Assembly: GCA_003096235.1 (NCBI GenBank)
Contig: PIXT01000004.1
Span: 1-15,772, forward strand
DNA length: 15,772 nucleotides
Direction: 5' to 3'
Source of the DNA: Candidatus Bathyarchaeum sp.
GTDB lineage: Archaea; Thermoproteota; Bathyarchaeia; Bathyarchaeales; Bathyarchaeaceae
Part shown: piece after piece, positions 6,181 to 14,038 of the stretch
Layout of the letters: every line of letters starts with the position of its first letter
How positions within the stretch are numbered: the stretch's first letter is position 1
Translations under genes and position numbers: made by a program
Notes under the pieces: model-generated
Told to the model about the DNA's origin: nothing
The model's input: the letters and a program-made list of their open reading frames with translations, nothing else
The model's database searches: none

Positions 6181-8475
6181 TTATTTTTTTGTTGTGTAGA
6201 CTGTGGCTCTGCCGTTGTCGTAGATTTTGTCTAGTGCAGGAGTTGCTTTGATGTTTGATACAACCTGTTGAGTGTCGATGGCTACAAATTTGATGTTGTA
6301 TTTTTCGATGTATGTGAGAAAGTCTCTTCCGTAGGGTGTCACCTTTGTTTTTGTATCTAATTGTTGCTCCAGCTCTGAGATTGTCCATCTTTCAGCTTCT
6401 TTTGTGTCAAAGGAGTGAACAAATACAGAGTACGAAGCCTCGCCAGAGTTCCATTCGTTTAAGTAGCCCAGTTCATAACGCACTCTCAAGGCGTCTATGC
6501 TCCAGTCTTCTAATGCGCCTAAGATAGTCCAGTCTGGGGTTTCATTGAATTCAAACGCTGCGATGACGCCGTTTTGTGCATCTAGTGCTGCGGTAACGTT
6601 TTCGTGCAGTATGTCTGAGCCTTCTACTACTGCCCAGCCTTCTTGCGTGTTTATGTTCGTGGCGTTGTCCCACGGGTTTTGCCATTCAAGAACTCTGGGA
6701 ATAAGTGCTTCCTTAAAATCTAGAGCTGGATTCAAATAATTGGCAACTACCAGTTTGACGCTTTCCAAGTCTTGATGTGTCTGAACATGCCAGTTAATAT
6801 CGATTAGATTGCTGCTGTTTGAGACTGTGACCGTTTTTGTTATTGTAAACAGTTTGTGGGCGTATTCCGTAATTACTTGTGCTTTGTCGGTGGAGTTTTG
6901 GGTCCAGTAAATTGTTTCAACCGATTCAGAGAGTGGAATCTTTATCCATTCGCCGAGCGGGTCAACATAAATAAAGTTGACCTCTTCGTTGGGAATACTT
7001 ACAACCTTAGTCCAAAGATTGAAACGTAAAACATGTATTTCCTGACCTGCGCTTGGGCTTACCGAGTCAAATTCTCTGGTGATGGTTTGACCTTTTTGTA
7101 TTTCATAAAAGCTGTACAGCACTGACTCAGCTACAACGCTTCTTGAAGAAAGAGGATCAGTTTCCTGTATGGTTCTGATGTCTGAAAAAATGTAAAACCA
7201 AGACCCAGGGCTTCTTGGAGTAATCACGGTTCCGTCTGTGCCTGAGTGCTGGTTTACCCACAGTCCCGAGTTGTAGCTGGAGATTGGGGCTCTTTCATAA
7301 AACTGTGGATACGTTTCTATTCTTTGTAGAAAAGTGGAGGCTTGGATAGCAAACAGGGCACAGATTATTGCTATAACAATAATCTTGAGGGCATTGATTT
7401 TTTTGAGATTTTTTGTGACCCGTGGAACTAGTTTTGATTGTATGAACGCAGGTATCGTTGAGATGCCAAAGTATGTTGCTACTCCGCAAAGGATTGTTAT
7501 TGGTGTGGCAAAAAAGTAGACGAATCTGTCGTATGGCAAATTAACTCCGAACAGGTACGATTCTGCTAAAAGGAATGGAACCGCAAGCCAGAAAATAATC
7601 AGCACCACGTCCCGTATTGCTGTTTGCTTCTTTTTTGCGATGAAAATTAGGGGAATTCCTGCAGCGGTTATGAAGAGTGTTATTCCAAGGTTTTTGTTCA
7701 GTGCCTCGAACGTGACTGCGGAGATTATGTAATAGTTTTCTCCGACTGTGTAAAAGATGTATTCTACAATGATGTCCATGTAGTCTATTATGATTCTTGC
7801 ATACCACGCCAGAAGACCTAACCCGCCTCCCACAATCACGGCAAGAAAAGTTATGAATTTTCTTTTTGAGCCAATCGAGCTAATCAAAAAGACTGGAACA
7901 AACATCAGAACAAAAACAAATGCTGTGAGCTGGTGGATTAATATGAGTGTGAATGTTCCAGAAAACAGGAGGAATGTTTTTACTTTAATTCCCAAGTCCT
8001 TGTTCATTATGTAAAAAATGAATGCAATGTATGCTAAACCCATGAAGTTTGCGTAGCCTCCCCAAAATATCATCTCAAATAATGGAACTGACATAATTGT
8101 GAAAACTGATGAAGCAACAGCGGTGCCTGTTCCAAAAAACTTTCGTGCCAACAGATATGTGGAGAGCATAAGTAGAACATTGACTGTTGCAATCAGCATT
8201 TTTAGTATGAACGCTGCAGCCATCGCGTCTGTGGTTCCCGCAAAAATTTGGATTATTGCTACGATGGTGTGGAAGAATGGGGGATACCATGAGATTTCGC
8301 TGTAGCTTAATTTTTCGTCTATTATGATTTTTTTTGCTTTTGCTAGGTGTACAGAGGGGTCGTTTCCGGGGAGAACACCGGATGTGGACATCTGGTGAAC
8401 TGTAATCATGAACAGTGTAGATGCGGCTATTAGGACGAAAACCAGTTCAATAGTGGATATTTTTGGTTTTTTCAT
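6181..8475 (-). CDS. GT-C/STT3-like multi-spanning membrane protein with extracellular C-terminal domain
   Basis: A 764-residue protein. It has roughly a dozen hydrophobic segments over residues 10-390, then a soluble domain of about 370 residues. After the first membrane helix comes GNDPSVHL (37-44) with D39 and H43, resembling the first-loop acidic motif of GT-C glycosyltransferases, then WYPPFFHT (63-70) and FWGGYANF (137-144), and a later YDRFVYF motif. These features point to a lipid-phosphate-sugar-dependent glycosyltransferase or oligosaccharyltransferase relative (AglB/STT3-like), acting at the outer membrane face. The WWDYG motif of true STT3/AglB is not seen. The start has GGGAG (8484-8488) 8 bases upstream. 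It is clearly related to the minus-strand gene starting near 11.3 kb. Acceptor and donor are unknown. Confidence 0.65.
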   Translation of the reverse strand: MKKPKISTIELVFVLIAASTLFMITVHQMSTSGVLPGNDPSVHLAKAKKIIIDEKLSYSEISWYPPFFHTIVAIIQIFAGTTDAMAAAFILKMLIATVNVLLMLSTYLLARKFFGTGTAVASSVFTIMSVPLFEMIFWGGYANFMGLAYIAFIFYIMNKDLGIKVKTFLLFSGTFTLILIHQLTAFVFVLMFVPVFLISSIGSKRKFITFLAVIVGGGLGLLAWYARIIIDYMDIIVEYIFYTVGENYYIISAVTFEALNKNLGITLFITAAGIPLIFIAKKKQTAIRDVVLIIFWLAVPFLLAESYLFGVNLPYDRFVYFFATPITILCGVATYFGISTIPAFIQSKLVPRVTKNLKKINALKIIVIAIICALFAIQASTFLQRIETYPQFYERAPISSYNSGLWVNQHSGTDGTVITPRSPGSWFYIFSDIRTIQETDPLSSRSVVAESVLYSFYEIQKGQTITREFDSVSPSAGQEIHVLRFNLWTKVVSIPNEEVNFIYVDPLGEWIKIPLSESVETIYWTQNSTDKAQVITEYAHKLFTITKTVTVSNSSNLIDINWHVQTHQDLESVKLVVANYLNPALDFKEALIPRVLEWQNPWDNATNINTQEGWAVVEGSDILHENVTAALDAQNGVIAAFEFNETPDWTILGALEDWSIDALRVRYELGYLNEWNSGEASYSVFVHSFDTKEAERWTISELEQQLDTKTKVTPYGRDFLTYIEKYNIKFVAIDTQQVVSNIKATPALDKIYDNGRATVYTTKK

Positions 8476-8527
8476 CCAGTTTTCTCCCGAGTTGCGTGGT
8501 CAAGAGTACATCTTTACTGATGTTATC

Positions 8528-8541
8528 TTAATTAAAATATC
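8528..8541 (-). promoter_or_regulatory. TATA-like promoter for the GT-C gene at 6181-8475
   Basis: On the minus strand the AT-rich box ATATTTTAATTAAG lies about 55-65 bases before the ATG at 8475, giving a predicted leader of about 30 bases that contains the GGGAG ribosome site. Judged by eye. Confidence 0.35.
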
Positions 8542-8680
8542 CAAATTTTCTGCTTCTTTTGGCTGTGCTGTTTGTGCTGTAATATGTCGGTTATGTAATA
8601 CATCGGTTTTTGTAGCATTTTTGTGTAAGAAACTTTCCTTTTTAGTGTTTAGTCATTTCTTACTTCTTAAGGTTGAAGTC

Positions 8681-8875
8681 ATGAAGAATCTGTTTTGTGA
8701 TTGTTGTGGTGACGCAGTTACTGCGGTGTATCCATGCAAGTTTGTTTTTCATGACAGTTTAACCTGCGATTTTAACGTCTGTTTGGATTGTATGGAAACT
8801 GGGACTTTGAAGATTAACCTCCAAAGGAAGCGGATGGTTTCTAAGATTCTTCTCAGGTTGTCAAAGAAACGGTAA
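8681..8875 (+). CDS. Small cysteine-rich, zinc-ribbon-like protein
   Basis: A 64-residue protein with seven cysteines in its first 37 residues: FCDCCGD (C6, C8, C9), PCKF (C19), TC (C29) and CLDC (C34, C37). Two CxxC pairs (6/9 and 34/37) are the expected ligands of a zinc ribbon or treble clef. The last 20 residues are basic (KRMVSKILLRLSKKR), suggesting nucleic-acid or ribosome contact. The reading frame stays open far upstream to 8408, but ATG 8681 is preferred: the upstream part overlaps the promoter and start of the opposite gene and has no domain, and a TATA-like CTTTTTAG lies near 8638-8645. No family recognised. It stands alone between two large opposite-strand genes. Confidence 0.6.
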   Translation: MKNLFCDCCGDAVTAVYPCKFVFHDSLTCDFNVCLDCMETGTLKINLQRKRMVSKILLRLSKKR

Positions 8876-8890
8876 TGTTTCATAAACATG

Positions 8891-8898
8891 GTATATAA
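8891..8898 (+). promoter_or_regulatory. TATA-like box before the GAAC/GTTC dyad array
   Basis: GTATATAA is a good archaeal TATA match. A start about 25 bases on (near 8918) would place the first dyad on the transcription start and leave a leader of about 70 bases to the GTG at 8991. Confidence 0.45.
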
Positions 8899-8907
8899 CC
8901 AAAATTT

Positions 8908-8956
8908 GTTCGTATAACAGAACAGTCTGTTCTAAACTATGGAACTAAATTGTTCC
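8908..8956. promoter_or_regulatory. Array of GAAC/GTTC dyads, candidate operator
   Basis: Five alternating half-sites GTTC/GAAC occur in under 50 bases (starting at 8908, 8920, 8929, 8942, 8952). The central one is a perfect palindrome, AGAACAG-T-CTGTTCT (8919-8933); the next is GGAAC-N6-GTTCC (8941-8956). Placed just downstream of a TATA-like box, this looks like a multi-site repressor region, possibly autoregulatory. The binding protein is not identified. Confidence 0.5.
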
Positions 8957-8990
8957 TTAACCTAGAGTATGTATGAAGGGGTGACTTAGA

Positions 8991-9083
8991 GTGCTATACT
9001 CAATAAAACATGTGACTGTTAACGAGCTAAATGAGCTAGTAGAAAATATTGCGCGTGTGACTTTGAAAGTTCCTCGTTCATAG
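8991..9083 (+). CDS. Putative small protein of 30 aa with strong ribosome-binding site
   Basis: A GTG-started ORF preceded by AGGGGTGA (8977-8984), the strongest Shine-Dalgarno match in the window, spaced 6 bases. The peptide (MLYSIKHVTVNELNELVENI plus ten residues ending VPRS) reads as a likely amphipathic helix with a basic tail. A TATA-like box and dyad array lie upstream and a T7 tract (9088-9094) lies directly after the stop, so all the parts of a small transcription unit are present. It could also be the remnant of a gene whose 3' part was lost. No family recognised. Confidence 0.4.
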   Translation: MLYSIKHVTVNELNELVENIARVTLKVPRS

Positions 9084-9087
9084 CAGC

Positions 9088-9094
9088 TTTTTTT
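9088..9094 (+). terminator. T7 tract after the 30-codon ORF
   Basis: A run of seven T begins 4 bases after the TAG stop of the small ORF and would serve as a plus-strand archaeal terminator just before the 3' end of the opposite gene. Confidence 0.35.
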
Positions 9095-9096
9095 GT

Positions 9097-11332
9097 TCAT
9101 CTTTTTACTTGAAAGATTGCAACGTTTCCGCAGTTGTACACGAGCCGAAAGTCAGGGTCTTTTGCGAATTTCATGCAGACATATTGGTTTCTGCATACTA
9201 CATACGAGACGTTGTAGTCTTCAATCATCTCTGTATACGTCCATGTTGTGAGTTGCTCTGAACCTTTTTCTACAGAAGACCCACCAAGTTCATCATACAT
9301 ATCTACACTATCTGTTGGATTGGTTACGTTTTCTGCATCAAAAACGTCGACCCACATTTTGATGTTTATGTCATTGCTTTGTGTACTGTATGCGATTTCG
9401 GCGCAGTTTGTAGCATTCTGTTTTTGTTGTATTTGTGGATATGTTTCTACGAATCTCACTCGCCCAGCTACTTTGTGGTATGAGTTGTATGCTCCAATCA
9501 TCGGAGTTGATGCATTGCCTATTGTTATGTTTTGGTCTGCTGATGTGTGAAGCGTAAACTTGACGTCGAAACCGTTGGCTTGGGCACCATTTTTTGTTTC
9601 TACATCATATGATAGTTCAGCAAATCTTATCCCCTGTTGGACTTGCAATGTTTTTGTGACTGTGAACCGTTCGTTTTCATACGTTATTGTCAGCACTGTA
9701 GAGTTTTCGTGTTGCAGTATTGTGTTTTGGGTTATTGTCATGTTTGACAAAGTGATGTTTTTTTGGTTATACTCAATTATGGTTTCGTTGTTTTGGAAAT
9801 GTAACAATGCAAACGCTTTTCCAGTCCATGTTTCTATGCTAAATTCGGGATTGTGCCGTGACAGGTATGGACCGTCGTCTCTGACTTGGATATAGCCGTT
9901 GTCTATGTAGTAGTCTGTGTCAAGGAGAAACTGCGCATTTTTGGCTACTTCCAGCTCATGAGAGTATATCAAAAATTCTAGGTCTGCTGCACTAAGAGTG
10001 GTTCTTTCTGCGATTCCAGAGAGCCACCATCCGTACAGGTGGTCAGCGACTAGGACAGAATCTTCTGGGGTGTTGTTTTTTATCCATTCTATTGCTGTGG
10101 CTTCGGGCTGCTGTATTGTTGTGTAAAAGTTTGCTCGTTGCATGGCTTCATCTGGAAATATGGACCATAGTGAGACAATAATGAAGATGAAAATTGTTAA
10201 TGTGAACGTTACTGTTGGGAGCAATTTTTTGATTTTGCTCCATCGGATTTGCGGGATTCTGTTTATGGCTGTTGTTGTAAGTCGGGAAAGATACAGCAAT
10301 CCTGCAGCGATTATTATAATTCCAGGAAAATCGATAAAGTACATGAATCTTGAGTAGTCAGTGTATATTCCAAAAATGTAGGCTTGAGTCATAACAACAG
10401 GTACAACAAACCATGCTATCAGCAGCAGGCTTGACCTGTCAACGTATCTTTTTCTGGATGTTTTAAGCATCAAAACTGCTGGGATAATGACAACAAGTAA
10501 AGTCAAAAGTATGGGTTCAACGCTGCGGTTTGCAAGTATCAGATTTCTGTTGTCCAATCCTCCAGTGAGCGCTCCTTCTGTTGAAGCACCAATGTAAAAA
10601 CTGAAAACTCTTAGTATCCACGGCGATACAGCTACAATGCCCAACACTGCTGAGATTACGAAGAAACGCAGCATGTTTAGAATCTTCATTTCTTTGAGTT
10701 TACCCAGTTTCCCGATAATCAACAAAACAAGATACAATGCTAGTATCGGCAGAAAAACAGATAGACTAAACGTATGAGTTATGATAAGAGCTCCAAAAAG
10801 CAGCCCACCCATCAGCAGGTGAATATTGTTTGGTTCATCGACTTCTCTGAGGAACAAGTAAAAAATTATCACAATCAAAGAAAGTGACACAATGTTTGTG
10901 TAACCTCCCCAACTTATCATCTCAATACTCAATGCCGAAATTGAAGCAAAAAAAGCCGCAATCACTCCAGCATTCGGGTTTTTCCAAACTCTTTTGGATA
11001 CAATATACGCAGGAAAAACTATTATTGAACTATAAAACGCAGCTGTAACCAGTTCTGCGAGTATCACTGGCATTGCAGTGAAAAGAATCAAGATGGATAC
11101 AAAGAAGTGAAATCCTGGCGGAGTTGCAAGCTGTTCGCCCCCCATGTGATACGGGTTCCAGCTTGGTAGCGTTCCCTCATCTAAAATCAGGTTTATGATG
11201 CTGCCGTGCAAGCCAATGTCTGAGCTTGGAGGATGCGAGTTATGGAAGATTATGGCTGCCCTAAACAGGAACGAAAAAGCGAATATCGCAAAGAGCAGCA
11301 GAATTCTTTTATGTCTCGTCGTAAACCACCAT
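9097..11332 (-). CDS. GT-C/STT3-like multi-spanning membrane protein, 5' end disrupted or non-canonical start
   Basis: The uninterrupted part from a TTG at 11211 encodes 704 residues: about a dozen membrane segments, then a soluble C-terminal domain of about 340 residues. Shared with the 6181-8475 protein are WGGYTN (101-106) and YSRFMYF. Around residue 390, AIEWIKNNTPEDSVL followed by YGWW and RTTL resembles the region just after the membrane domain of AglB/STT3, though WWDYG itself is absent. The frame stays open upstream of 11211 to 11331 and encodes a first membrane helix (ILLLFAIFAFSFLFRAAIIF) and SSDIGLH, matching GNDPSVHL of the paralogue. The homologous part thus begins before any ATG, GTG or TTG in that frame. 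An ATG at 11332-11330 is one base out of frame, so a frameshift (real or sequencing error) or a rare start such as ATT is likely. Confidence 0.62.
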
Positions 11333-11409
11333 CACAGCCGATATGACTACCTTCTTTTCCAATGAAAACAATTTATTGCTTTCCCAAAACACAAAACCAT
11401 TCCAACAAC

Positions 11410-11551
11410 CATATTAGAAGACTAATAGAGGTTCATTGTTGAAAACAGCCTTTTTTCTGAAAAACTAAGCAATAACAAAAATTGCTTCCAAAACTTTGGA
11501 GCATATTAGTAGTCTAATAGCAGAATATTGTTGAAAACAGTACTTTTTCTG
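11410..11551. repeat. Two diverged direct copies of a 50-bp element, 92 bp apart
   Basis: Copy 1 is 11410-11459 and copy 2 is 11502-11551; by eye 40 of 50 positions match without gaps. Each begins with a dyad TATTAG-N4-CTAATA (11412-11427 and 11504-11519) and shares ATTGTTGAAAACAG and TTTTTCTG further on. Both copies lie in the 250-base gap between cobS and the GT-C gene, both on the minus strand. Confidence 0.6.
11467..11500. repeat. Two adjacent small inverted repeats between the direct repeats
   Basis: AAGCAAT-N7-ATTGCTT (11467-11487) and TCCAAA-AC-TTTGGA (11487-11500) abut each other in the spacer between the 50-bp repeats. They could be RNA hairpins or protein sites. Nothing else (no ORF, no tRNA) was seen in 11333-11584. 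Confidence 0.45.
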
Positions 11552-11584
11552 TTTTTTGTGGATGCTGCATCTTTTATGTGCTGT

Positions 11585-12358
11585 TTATGCCATGATTGCA
11601 ACCATTATAATGAGCGCGATTACTCTGTTGATTTCGTTGGTTGCCCCCATAACGTCCCCAGTAACACTCTCTAAAGTCTTGTTAGAATGGTTCGTCAACA
11701 CCGCCACCGCAACCGCCATTCCCACAAGAACAGCCACAAACCAAACCCCAACCAAAACAAAACCAAACACAGCACACAAAGCCACAGACGCAAACGCCTC
11801 AGCATGCTTGTTTTCCATAGCCTCAACCACATAATATCCAGAGCCCTTGTAAGACGGCTTCTTCCCAAAATACGCAGTCAAAACCATGCTCTCTTTGGCT
11901 ATAACTTCAGCAACTATTGCAGCCTTCAAGATATCCAAGCCACTAAAACTTCCAAACGCCAAACCCGTCAAAGCCAAAACAATAACCCCAGACGCCACAG
12001 CAGCCGCACCCGTAAACATGTCATGCATAACCTCCAACCTACGCTTAGTATCGCCCCTAGCCATCGCAGCGTCACTAAAATCCAGCAAACCATCCAAATG
12101 ATGAAAACCCGTCAACAACTGAAGAACAACCAAAACAAGAAAACCACAAATCAATTCAGGCAAAACAAAACTTGCCCCAAAACCAGCCGCCCCCGCAACC
12201 GCTCCAAGAACCAACCCCACAAGAGGACACAAAAAAAAGTACTTAGACAGAGCTTCCATAGACTCCATGCCAATGGGCAACATCGTCAAGAACCCAAACA
12301 AGCCCTTCAAACCCTTAACAAGCAAGCCAAAGCACCCTCTAAACACACAGATAAACAA
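11585..12358 (-). CDS. cobS: Adenosylcobinamide-GDP ribazoletransferase (cobalamin synthase)
   Basis: A 257-residue membrane enzyme that joins adenosylcobinamide-GDP to alpha-ribazole (or its phosphate), the final nucleotide-loop step of cobalamin synthesis and salvage. Seen: N-terminal GLFGFLTMLPIG (19-30), the conserved HHLDGLLD block (86-93) followed by DAAMARGD, and TGDVMGATNEINR (233-245), with five to seven hydrophobic helices. Length fits the family. The usual glycines just before TGD are replaced (ESVTGD), a small departure. The start is uncertain: TTG at 12358 is the first possible codon after an in-frame stop, but an internal GTG (residue 5) or TTG would also leave the conserved part intact. 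It is divergent from the corrinoid protein and MtrH genes and fits corrinoid salvage together with the BtuFCD importer. Confidence 0.85.
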   Translation of the reverse strand: MFICVFRGCFGLLVKGLKGLFGFLTMLPIGMESMEALSKYFFLCPLVGLVLGAVAGAAGFGASFVLPELICGFLVLVVLQLLTGFHHLDGLLDFSDAAMARGDTKRRLEVMHDMFTGAAAVASGVIVLALTGLAFGSFSGLDILKAAIVAEVIAKESMVLTAYFGKKPSYKGSGYYVVEAMENKHAEAFASVALCAVFGFVLVGVWFVAVLVGMAVAVAVLTNHSNKTLESVTGDVMGATNEINRVIALIIMVAIMA

Positions 12359-12439
12359 AACTATGAATCATAAGGCTCTTTTAAGCTTGCCCAAGAAACA
12401 AAACCCAAAAATCGTCTATACGTACTGTTCCGACAAAAA

Positions 12440-12447
12440 GCTTATAC
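12440..12447 (+). promoter_or_regulatory. TATA-like promoter of the corrinoid protein/mtrH unit
   Basis: GCTTATAC lies about 55 bases before the ATG at 12500, giving a predicted leader of about 30 bases with GGATGG (12487-12492) as ribosome site. The cobS promoter probably lies in the same 141-base divergent gap, with CTTAAAAG on the minus strand near 12380. Confidence 0.4.
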
Positions 12448-12499
12448 GCATGTCTCTCCATAAAGCCCACAGTTATTCAACAAAAAGGATGGAATTTTA

Positions 12500-12925
12500 A
12501 TGTCTTGGTTAAAGTCCATGATGGAAAAAGAACCGCCTGAACCAGAAAACCCCCTAGGAATCGTTGTAATCGGCACACTAGACCCTGACGTACACCTTAC
12601 CCCCAAAGAAATGGTCAGAAAATCATTAGTAAAAGCAGAATTCAAATGCTATGACGTAGGCAAAAAAGCACCAGCTGCAAACTTTGCCTCAAAAGCCAAA
12701 GAAGTAAACGCAGACATCATCGCAGTATCAATCAACACCGCACCAGCCAAAAACAACATACCCGCCCTAATGTCAGCCATCGAAGCTGCAGGCCTAAAAG
12801 GCAAAGTCATCATAATGATCGGTGGCGCAGCAGTAGACGAGGATGACGCAAAGGCAATAGGCGCATTATTCGGCGAGACTAGGGAAGAAGCTGTAGCCCT
12901 CGCAAAGAAGGCTCTTGGCAAATAA
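12500..12925 (+). CDS. Stand-alone B12-binding (corrinoid) protein
   Basis: A 141-residue protein consisting almost only of the Rossmann-type cobalamin-binding domain of methyltransferase corrinoid proteins. Strand IVVIGTL (21-27) leads into D30-V31-H32, the place of the DxHxxG motif whose His is the lower axial ligand of bound corrinoid. Then come ADIIAVSINT (71-80), in the place of the SxL/SxT motif, and the second conserved turn MIGG (106-109). Two departures: the Gly of DxHxxG is Pro35, and the helical cap domain present in MtaC/MtbC/MttC (about 80 N-terminal residues) is absent. Followed 45 bases later by mtrH, so it most likely exchanges a methyl group with that enzyme. Its other methyl partner is not in the window. 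Confidence 0.8.
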   Translation: MSWLKSMMEKEPPEPENPLGIVVIGTLDPDVHLTPKEMVRKSLVKAEFKCYDVGKKAPAANFASKAKEVNADIIAVSINTAPAKNNIPALMSAIEAAGLKGKVIIMIGGAAVDEDDAKAIGALFGETREEAVALAKKALGK

Positions 12926-12970
12926 GTTCAGCGGCAATTTCACCGCAAAAAAAGTGAAAAGTGAGCTAGA

Positions 12971-13888
12971 ATGTTTAGATTTGAAAAGGAACAAAAAATA
13001 ATTAACGCCGGCGGCATCAAACTCGGAGGCCAACCTGGAGAATGTCCTACTGCTCTCACTGCCACAATCTTCTATATCGGTCACAAAATTGTCAAAGATA
13101 AAAAGCAAGGAATCTTTGACAAGGCACGCGCAGAAGCTCTCATCAACAGGATGGACGAGCTCTCTGACATGACAACAAACCCATTCATTTTGGATGTTGT
13201 AGGCACTTCGGTACCCGCATTCCAAAGCTACATCAGTTTCATCAGCGAAGTAACAAAAGCACCAATCCAAATAGACGCTATAAGCCCTAAACTCAGAATG
13301 GAAACAGTCAAATGGGCACACGAAGTTGGGCTATCCGACAGAATTGTCAACAACTCTATCTACAGAGGCGTCAAAGAAAAAGAACTACAAAACCTGAAAG
13401 ACTGCGGCGTAAAAGCATCAATTATCCTATGTGACAACCCAACAGACGACACCGTCCAAGGCAAACTCGACGTTCTGCCAGGAATCCTAGAACTGGGTGA
13501 CCAAGCAGGAATAGAGGGCGCTCTAATCGACACTGCCATGCCCTCGTGGGGTATAGGCGTAGGAGCAGGTCTACGGTCCATATATGTAATAAAAGAACAG
13601 TATGGTGACCGCGGAGCCGTTGGAACTGGTATCGGAAACGTATCTGACACACTGGGATGGGTCAAAGGCAACTTCCCCAAAGACATCAAAAAGGCAACCG
13701 ACGCAGCACAGAACGCAATACTGCCAATGATCGGATGCGACTGGATCATGTTTGGTCCAATCGAATTTGCAGACTTTGTATTCCCATCTGTTGCAGTAGT
13801 TGACACATACATACTGACTGCTACCGCAGAGCTTGGCACACGGCCAGCCGAAGAAGGCAAGCATCCTCTCTTCAAGCTAGTCGGCTAA
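12971..13888 (+). CDS. mtrH: Tetrahydromethanopterin:corrinoid methyltransferase, MtrH family
   Basis: A 305-residue TIM-barrel methyltransferase, full length for MtrH. Family signatures: MFRFEKEQ at the start, GGIKLGGQPGECPT (14-27), IFYIGHKIV (33-41), KQGIFDKARAEALI, and the glycine-rich GAVGTGIGNVSDTLGW. In methanogens MtrH moves the methyl group between methyl-tetrahydromethanopterin and the corrinoid of MtrA in the Mtr complex. Here no other mtr gene is present, and the partner is evidently the small corrinoid protein encoded just upstream, so it probably works as a soluble methyl shuttle into or out of a folate-like C1 pool. GTGAG at 12961-12965 precedes the ATG. A short inverted GCGG/CCGC lies in the 45-base gap. 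A hairpin terminator follows. Confidence 0.88.
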   Translation: MFRFEKEQKIINAGGIKLGGQPGECPTALTATIFYIGHKIVKDKKQGIFDKARAEALINRMDELSDMTTNPFILDVVGTSVPAFQSYISFISEVTKAPIQIDAISPKLRMETVKWAHEVGLSDRIVNNSIYRGVKEKELQNLKDCGVKASIILCDNPTDDTVQGKLDVLPGILELGDQAGIEGALIDTAMPSWGIGVGAGLRSIYVIKEQYGDRGAVGTGIGNVSDTLGWVKGNFPKDIKKATDAAQNAILPMIGCDWIMFGPIEFADFVFPSVAVVDTYILTATAELGTRPAEEGKHPLFKLVG

Positions 13889-13911
13889 ACTAAACAAACC
13901 AGAAACTTTCT

Positions 13912-13940
13912 ATGGGCTACGTGCCCATCTTTATTTTTTT
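13912..13940 (+). terminator. Hairpin plus T-tract terminator after mtrH
   Basis: ATGGGC-TACGT-GCCCAT (13912-13928), a perfect 6-bp stem with a 5-base loop, is followed at once by a T-rich run ending in seven T. It lies 23 bases after the mtrH stop. The rest of the 13889-14080 gap is AT-rich and holds the next promoter. Confidence 0.65.
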
Positions 13941-14038
13941 CTTCAAAACTTGAGCCTTAATGCTACACGCATTTTATTCAAGTTAATTCTGCAGTTCTTA
14001 GTCTTCTTATTTCACAAATCAGCTAAAGTTGAAGAACT

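Noticed and set aside
5924..6388. 154-codon minus-strand ORF over the GNAT and GT-C gene ends
   Set aside because: Crosses the convergent ends of two well-supported genes and has no recognisable content.
8408..8680. Long upstream extension of the zinc-ribbon-like gene
   Set aside because: It overlaps the start and promoter of the opposite GT-C gene; no conserved-looking content before the ATG at 8681.
11410..11551. CRISPR array
   Set aside because: Only two copies, 20% diverged, with a single spacer of 42 bases and no cas genes; not a CRISPR.
11687..12373. 228-codon plus-strand ORF opposite cobS
   Set aside because: Low-complexity, rich in Lys, Gln and Asn; it is the complement of the GT-rich cobS coding strand, which carries the CobS motifs.
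13360..13875. 171-codon minus-strand ORF opposite mtrH
   Set aside because: Shadow of a full-length MtrH gene; no domain in its translation.
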